Source of the DNA: Lachnospiraceae bacterium
GTDB lineage: Bacteria; Bacillota; Clostridia; Lachnospirales; Lachnospiraceae
Assembly: GCA_017935565.1 (NCBI GenBank)
Contig: JAGBHK010000017.1
Span: forward strand, 1 to 64,000
Length of the DNA stretch: 64,000 nt
Reading direction: 5' to 3'
The notes below the pieces were generated by a model, which was given only the letters and a program-made list of their open reading frames with translations, was not told the DNA's origin and searched no databases. The position numbers and the translations under genes were made by a program. Below are positions 60,010 to 64,000 of the stretch, piece by piece. Position 1 is the stretch's first letter, and every line of letters starts with the position of its first letter.

Positions 60010-61224
60010 ATGAAGAAGAAAATTTGTTTAATTGGTTTGATGTTGTCGATGGCATTCGCAACAGCGTGTAGTAAAAATGAAAAAGCAAAAAGTACAGATG
60101 CCACACCTGTAGAATCTACAGAAGACAAGTCTGAAAATACATCAGAAAAGGAAACTGAGCCAGAAACAACTCCAGAACCATTTATTGCAGCGGAAGTTAA
60201 CATTATGATGGTTGGAGATGTTCTTATACATGAAACTGCTAGAGATAGTGGAAAGAAGTCGGATGGTACATATAATTATGACCATTTCTTTAGAATGATT
60301 ACAGATGAACTTGCATGGGGCGATATTAATATTGTTAATCAGGAGGTTATTCTTGGCGGCAAAGATTTAGGTCTTACTTGTTATCCGCAGTTTAACGGAG
60401 CATATGAACTCGGCGATTCCCTTGCAAATGTTGGATTTAATGTGGTTCTTCATGCAACAAATCACACTATGGATAAATGGGAGAAGGGTGTAAATAATTG
60501 TATTGAATTTTGGAAAACACATCCAGAAGTTGCAGTGTTAGGCATCAATGAAACTCCTGAAGATGCAGAAGAAATATATGTTTATGAGAAATATGGAATT
60601 AAAATTGCTATTTTAAACTATACATATGGAACAAATGGAATTCCTCTTCCAGAAGACAGACCATACCTTGTAAATCTTTTAGAAGAAGAACGAGTTATTA
60701 ATGATTTAAAGAAGGCTGAAGAAATCGCGGATTTCACAGTTGTGTGTCCACATTGGGGTTCTGAATATACTCATACTCCAACTGAACATGAAACATATTG
60801 GGCAGAAATTTTTATTGAAAATGGCGCAGATTTGATTATTGGAACACATCCTCATGTTATTCAGCCTGTGGAATGGGTTGAGAGTACAAACGGTAATAAG
60901 GCATTAGTGTATTGGTCATTAGGAAATTTTGTTTCAAACCAGGATTTATCTAGAACTATGCTTGAAGCCATGGCCAAGGTTACAGTAACTAATGATAGAG
61001 ATGGAAATGTATTTATAAAAGATTATGAGGTACAGCCTCTTGTAAATCACTATGTGAGAGGCGAGGGGAAAATGTGTGCATATAAAATAGAAGATTATAA
61101 TGAAGACTTAGCATCGGTTAATAGAATTCATGTGTGGAAGGATGGAAGTAAATTTTCACACCAGTATTGCATAGATTTAGCCGAAGAAGTTTTTGGAGAT
61201 GAGTGGAATTATAATGAAGAGTAA
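60010..61224 (+). CDS. capA: CapA-family lipoprotein (metallophosphatase-like)
   Basis: A 404-aa lipoprotein (lipobox ATAC, Cys20) with a Glu/Thr/Ser linker to about 60. A CapA calcineurin-like domain follows: IMMVGDVLIHE (metal Asp), INIVNQEVILGG (Asn/Gln-Glu), VVLHATNHTMDKW, VVCPHWGSEYTHTP and IIGTHPHVIQPVEWV. The family takes part in poly-gamma-glutamate or capsule assembly in Bacillus, but most clostridial members have no known polymer. No other cap genes are adjacent. Overlaps aroK by 11 nt. Confidence 0.87.
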   Translation: MKKKICLIGLMLSMAFATACSKNEKAKSTDATPVESTEDKSENTSEKETEPETTPEPFIAAEVNIMMVGDVLIHETARDSGKKSDGTYNYDHFFRMITDELAWGDINIVNQEVILGGKDLGLTCYPQFNGAYELGDSLANVGFNVVLHATNHTMDKWEKGVNNCIEFWKTHPEVAVLGINETPEDAEEIYVYEKYGIKIAILNYTYGTNGIPLPEDRPYLVNLLEEERVINDLKKAEEIADFTVVCPHWGSEYTHTPTEHETYWAEIFIENGADLIIGTHPHVIQPVEWVESTNGNKALVYWSLGNFVSNQDLSRTMLEAMAKVTVTNDRDGNVFIKDYEVQPLVNHYVRGEGKMCAYKIEDYNEDLASVNRIHVWKDGSKFSHQYCIDLAEEVFGDEWNYNEE

Positions 61225-61720
61225 TATTGTATTAATTGGTATGCCAGGTGTAGGAAAAAGTACATTGGGCGTTATTTTAGCGAAGATTTTGGGCTATAGA
61301 TTTCTTGATGCAGACCTTGTAATTCAGGAAAGAGAGGGAAAATTGCTTAAGGAAATCATAGAGGAAAAGGGCGTCGAAGGGTTCATGGACGTTGAAAATG
61401 AAGTCAATGCGTCTTTAAATTGTGAAAAAACCATCATTGCAACAGGCGGAAGTGTTGTTTATGGTGAAGAAGCAATGGAACATTTAAAAAATATTGGCGA
61501 AGTAATATATCTAAAGGCTGAGTACGAGGACATAAGTAAGAGACTTTCAAACCTTAAAGGTCGCGGAGTAGTGCTAAAACACGGGCAAAACTTGAAGTCG
61601 TTGTATGAAGAAAGAACACCTTTGTACGAGAAATATTGTGACCATATTATTGATGAAACTGGGTGTGATATCGAGGAAACTATCGACAAAATTTTGGAAA
61701 AAATTAGAAAAAATGCGTAA
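61214..61720 (+). CDS. aroK: Shikimate kinase
   Basis: A 168-aa P-loop kinase: NIVLIGMPGVGKSTLGVILA (Walker A), FLDADLVIQEREG (shikimate-binding Asp), VNASLNCEKTIIATGGSVVYG, then R in the lid YEERTPLYEKY. It phosphorylates shikimate in aromatic amino acid synthesis. ATG 61214 is used since it gives the canonical KSNIVLIG start; it overlaps capA by 11 nt. Confidence 0.9.
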   Translation: MKSNIVLIGMPGVGKSTLGVILAKILGYRFLDADLVIQEREGKLLKEIIEEKGVEGFMDVENEVNASLNCEKTIIATGGSVVYGEEAMEHLKNIGEVIYLKAEYEDISKRLSNLKGRGVVLKHGQNLKSLYEERTPLYEKYCDHIIDETGCDIEETIDKILEKIRKNA

Positions 61721-61746
61721 AATTAAGAAAAATTTGAATAAAAACC

Positions 61747-61813
61747 TTTACAAATCCGTAAAATACTGATAGAATTGAAATTGTTACAAAATTGTTAACA
61801 AATGTTAACAATT
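61747..61813 (+). promoter_or_regulatory. Promoter with operator-like palindromes before the M23 peptidase gene
   Basis: TTTACA (61747-61752), 17-nt spacer, TAGAAT (61770-61775). Downstream, AATTGTTAACA (61790-61800) and TGTTAACAATT (61803-61813) form a perfect 11-bp inverted repeat with a 2-nt gap; TTGTTACA flanks it on both sides. Confidence 0.55.
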
Positions 61814-61850
61814 GTTACATTTGGTTTTGGTATTGATTTTTGGAGGAAAA

Positions 61851-63374
61851 ATGAGTAGGATTACGAAACATTTTAGAAAATTGAAACTTACTTTTGTAGC
61901 TTCAATTGGTTTTGTTGTAGTAGGAATTGCGACTGTTTATCCTTGGTTTGATATTGAAGAAAAAAATGACAGTTATTATGTCGTTGAACTAGACGGAAAG
62001 GTTATGGGTACAGTTGAGAGTGTTGAAGACGCTGAACAGGCTGTTTTGGAAGCACGTAAGATGCTTGAATCAGAAACAGAAGATAATGTGTACGCAGACT
62101 ATGATATAAATATTATTGAAAAAACTTCGGTGACAGCAGATATCGATGATTTAGAGACTGTTAAGAATAATATTTATGAAGGATTGACAGAGACAGTAGT
62201 TGATACAAAGGTTTTAGCTTATACTATTAATATTGATGGAAATATTATAACACTTGCTTCAAAAGATGATGTTGAAAAACTTTTGAATGCAGCGAAGAGT
62301 AAGTTTGATACAAATAACGATTTTAAGGCGGTTCTTTCAGTTGACACAAGTTCAAGAGAAACACTTATTTCGTATGAATTAGTGACAGCACAGGTAGGAC
62401 ATCATGCTTTAGATAGAGTATTTGCAGCAGAAAATGGAATTGATAAGTCAGAGATTCAGGAATCATATTTTAATATTCCTAACCATATTTTAAGCATTAA
62501 ATATGCCGAAGATATCACTATTACACAGGCATATGTTGCACCTAGTCAGATTCAGGATGTAGATCAGGCTATCGCAGATGTTACAAAGGAAAAGGAAGAA
62601 TGTGAAATCTACACAGTAGAAGCAGGTGATTCTTTCTATGGAATTGCAAAGAAGTTTGATTTGTCGATGGACGAGCTTTTAGCAATGAATGTAGACTATA
62701 ATTTAAATTCAATTATAAGACCTGGTGATACACTTATAGTTACAGTTCCACAGTCAGATTTATCAGTTATTGTTAACGAGCAGAAGACATATGAGGAAGA
62801 ATATGATCTTCCTATCATATATGTATATAATGATTCTAAGTACACAACATACAAGAAAACTCTTGATGAGGGTATCACAGGTAAGAGAAAAGTTGTTGCA
62901 AATGTAACATACAAGAATGGTGTTGAAGTAGGCAGAGAAATCATTATTGAAGAGATTTTATCAGAAGCAAAGGCTGCTACAGTAGAAGTTGGTACTATGA
63001 CACCACCTACTTATATTAAGCCTATTTCTGGTGGCGTTATTACAGACCGTTACGGTATGAGATGGGGCAGATTACATGCTGGTGTAGACTGGGGTGTAAG
63101 AACAGGTACAACTGTTGTTGCTTCTAGAGGTGGTACAGTAACTCAGGCTGGATGGGCTGGAAGTTACGGATACTGTATAGTAATTAAACATGCTGATGGA
63201 CATTTAACAAGATATGCACATCTTAGCCAGATTGATGTATCATATGGCGAAGTAGTTGCACAGGGTGAGAGAATTGGTTTAACTGGTAACACAGGTTTCT
63301 CAACAGGTCCACACTTACATTTTGAAATCATTATGTATGGAAAAGCAGTTGACCCATTAAAACATATTAAATAG
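61851..63374 (+). CDS. M23 peptidase with LysM and G5 domains
   Basis: The 507-aa protein has an N-terminal TM anchor (about 15-35) and a region of about 200 residues. A LysM follows (CEIYTVEAGDSFYGIAKKFD ... RPGDTLIVTVP), then a G5 domain (TTYKKTLDEGITGKRKVVAN) and an M23 LytM-type metallopeptidase: RLHAGVDWG (His, Asp), YAHLSQIDV and GPHLHFEI (His-x-His). It is predicted to cut peptidoglycan peptide bridges during growth or division. ATG 61851 follows TTGGAGG. It has its own promoter and terminator. Confidence 0.92.
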   Translation: MSRITKHFRKLKLTFVASIGFVVVGIATVYPWFDIEEKNDSYYVVELDGKVMGTVESVEDAEQAVLEARKMLESETEDNVYADYDINIIEKTSVTADIDDLETVKNNIYEGLTETVVDTKVLAYTINIDGNIITLASKDDVEKLLNAAKSKFDTNNDFKAVLSVDTSSRETLISYELVTAQVGHHALDRVFAAENGIDKSEIQESYFNIPNHILSIKYAEDITITQAYVAPSQIQDVDQAIADVTKEKEECEIYTVEAGDSFYGIAKKFDLSMDELLAMNVDYNLNSIIRPGDTLIVTVPQSDLSVIVNEQKTYEEEYDLPIIYVYNDSKYTTYKKTLDEGITGKRKVVANVTYKNGVEVGREIIIEEILSEAKAATVEVGTMTPPTYIKPISGGVITDRYGMRWGRLHAGVDWGVRTGTTVVASRGGTVTQAGWAGSYGYCIVIKHADGHLTRYAHLSQIDVSYGEVVAQGERIGLTGNTGFSTGPHLHFEIIMYGKAVDPLKHIK

Positions 63375-63379
63375 TAGAT

Positions 63380-63415
63380 TAACAGCTTAGGAAGAAATTC
63401 CTAGGCTGTTTTTTG
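63380..63415 (+). terminator. Terminator after the M23 peptidase gene
   Basis: TAACAGCTTAGGAA pairs with TTCCTAGGCTGTT (one G-U) around GAAA, then TTTT. Confidence 0.85.
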
Positions 63416-63618
63416 CTATATAAGAAAGTTCTCGTATATTACAAAAGTGTTAAAGAATATTACACAAATATTAACAACTATTTCGATTTTGTTACAATAG
63501 ATTTAACTATTGTTAAATAATGCCAAAGTCTATTGATTATGCCTTACATCTGTGTTATTTATTATGACATAGCCAATGAAATTAGATTGGTTGTTTTAAA
63601 AACTAGGAGGAATTGAAG

Positions 63619-64000
63619 ATGGAAGAAAACAATAATGGTATGTCAAAGAAGAAAAAGATGTGCATAATCATAGGACTCATAGTAACAGTCTTGTTAATAG
63701 GAGGAATTATTTTTGCTGTGGTAAGCAAAAATGTAAAAAACGATAATAAAGAAGGGAATACGGGCTCAAACAATGTGACATCTAATTCTGAAAAAGAAAC
63801 AGAAGGTGAGACGGAAAAGGAAACAGAGGGCGAGACGGAAAAGGAAATAGAGGGCGAGACAGAGGGTGAAACAGAAAAAGAAACAGAAGCTGAAATAGAT
63901 AAAGGTGAAGAACTTCCAGACATGGAAGTAGACAAGGATTTATATTATGCATCTAACGGTGAAGTAGACATGTTGGATTTATATTTCATGAAAGTGGAAA
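63619..64000 (+). CDS. Membrane-anchored protein with Glu/Thr repeats, 5' part
   Basis: The frame starts at ATG 63619 after AGGAGG and runs off the window (127 codons seen). A short basic cytoplasmic end (SKKKKM) and one TM helix (about 15-34) are followed by a repeat region (EKETEGETEKETEGETEKEI) and then the start of a folded domain (DKDLYYASNGEVDMLDLYFM). The linker resembles those of the other anchored proteins here. The C-terminal domain is not visible, so function cannot be given. Confidence 0.75.
   Translation, partial: MEENNNGMSKKKKMCIIIGLIVTVLLIGGIIFAVVSKNVKNDNKEGNTGSNNVTSNSEKETEGETEKETEGETEKEIEGETEGETEKETEAEIDKGEELPDMEVDKDLYYASNGEVDMLDLYFMKVE
63790..63890 (+). repeat. Degenerate Glu/Thr-coding tandem repeats
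   Basis: About three 30-bp units (GAAACAGAGGGCGAGACGGA-like) encoding ETEGETEKE; internal to the last gene. Confidence 0.75.

Noticed and set aside
63603..63935. 110-codon minus-strand Ser-rich frame at the window end
   Set aside because: It is the reverse of the Glu/Thr repeat region of the anchored protein at 63619-64000.

Overview
The window looks like a chromosomal segment of a low-GC Gram-positive anaerobe of the class Clostridia, most likely family Lachnospiraceae. This rests on A+T-rich DNA, strong AGGAGG ribosome binding sites, TTGACA/TATAAT promoters, many U-tailed hairpin terminators, Cys-lipobox lipoproteins, a GGGtGRT protein, a short-type ProS, MecA, a DUF1858 protein, a split transketolase and spore-related relics (CotS-like, CwlD-like and SleL-like proteins). 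No species is named. No tRNA, rRNA or CRISPR array was seen.

Layout. 0-11.9 kb: end of a GGGtGRT gene, a BspA-type leucine-rich-repeat lipoprotein, a LytTR regulator, a large hybrid sensor kinase, a flotillin, two secreted lipoproteins (one a solute-binding protein with no permease genes beside it) and a small sigma-region-4-like protein. 12-14.1 kb: glmM and nagB (amino-sugar metabolism). 14.2-31.2 kb is an accessory island: an Rpn-type PD-(D/E)XK nuclease among broken copies of a relative and of the nagB tail; a HipA-family kinase with a DUF3037 partner; a DUF3990 ADP-ribosyltransferase-like gene with an XRE partner; a VanZ protein; two DUF4143 ATPases, each preceded by three exact-period repeats; an XRE/S24-like regulator lacking its usual serine; a complete six-gene pseudaminic acid operon (pseB-C-F-I-H-G); a further PD-(D/E)XK protein; and five tandem 91-bp palindromic units.

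31.2-49.9 kb is mostly housekeeping and cell-envelope genes: proS, cca, a degenerate CotS-like kinase, a PEGA lipoprotein, phosphoglucomutase, a PH-domain protein, a methyltransferase, a DUF1858 protein, mecA, a kinase/ParA-like/SAF trio, a GH18 protein and a CwlD-like amidase. 49.9-56.7 kb is an L-arabinose/pentose-phosphate block (araA, FGGY kinase, araD, transaldolase, split transketolase) that would take arabinose to fructose-6-P and glyceraldehyde-3-P. 56.8-64 kb: a truncated sigma-like protein, an AI-2E transporter, a membrane protein, CapA, shikimate kinase, a LysM/G5/M23 peptidase, and the start of a membrane protein with Glu/Thr repeats that runs off the end.

The most unusual signal is a pair of structured leaders, upstream of the DUF3990 gene and upstream of araD. 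They share one fold although their sequences differ: a first hairpin with a TGAT tetraloop and compensatory stem changes, a second hairpin whose loop pairs with a segment ending 2-3 nt before the Shine-Dalgarno sequence, and a third hairpin between. The next strongest signals are the triplicated repeats before both DUF4143 ATPases, the palindromic array, and a possible Shine-Dalgarno switch in front of the Rpn nuclease.
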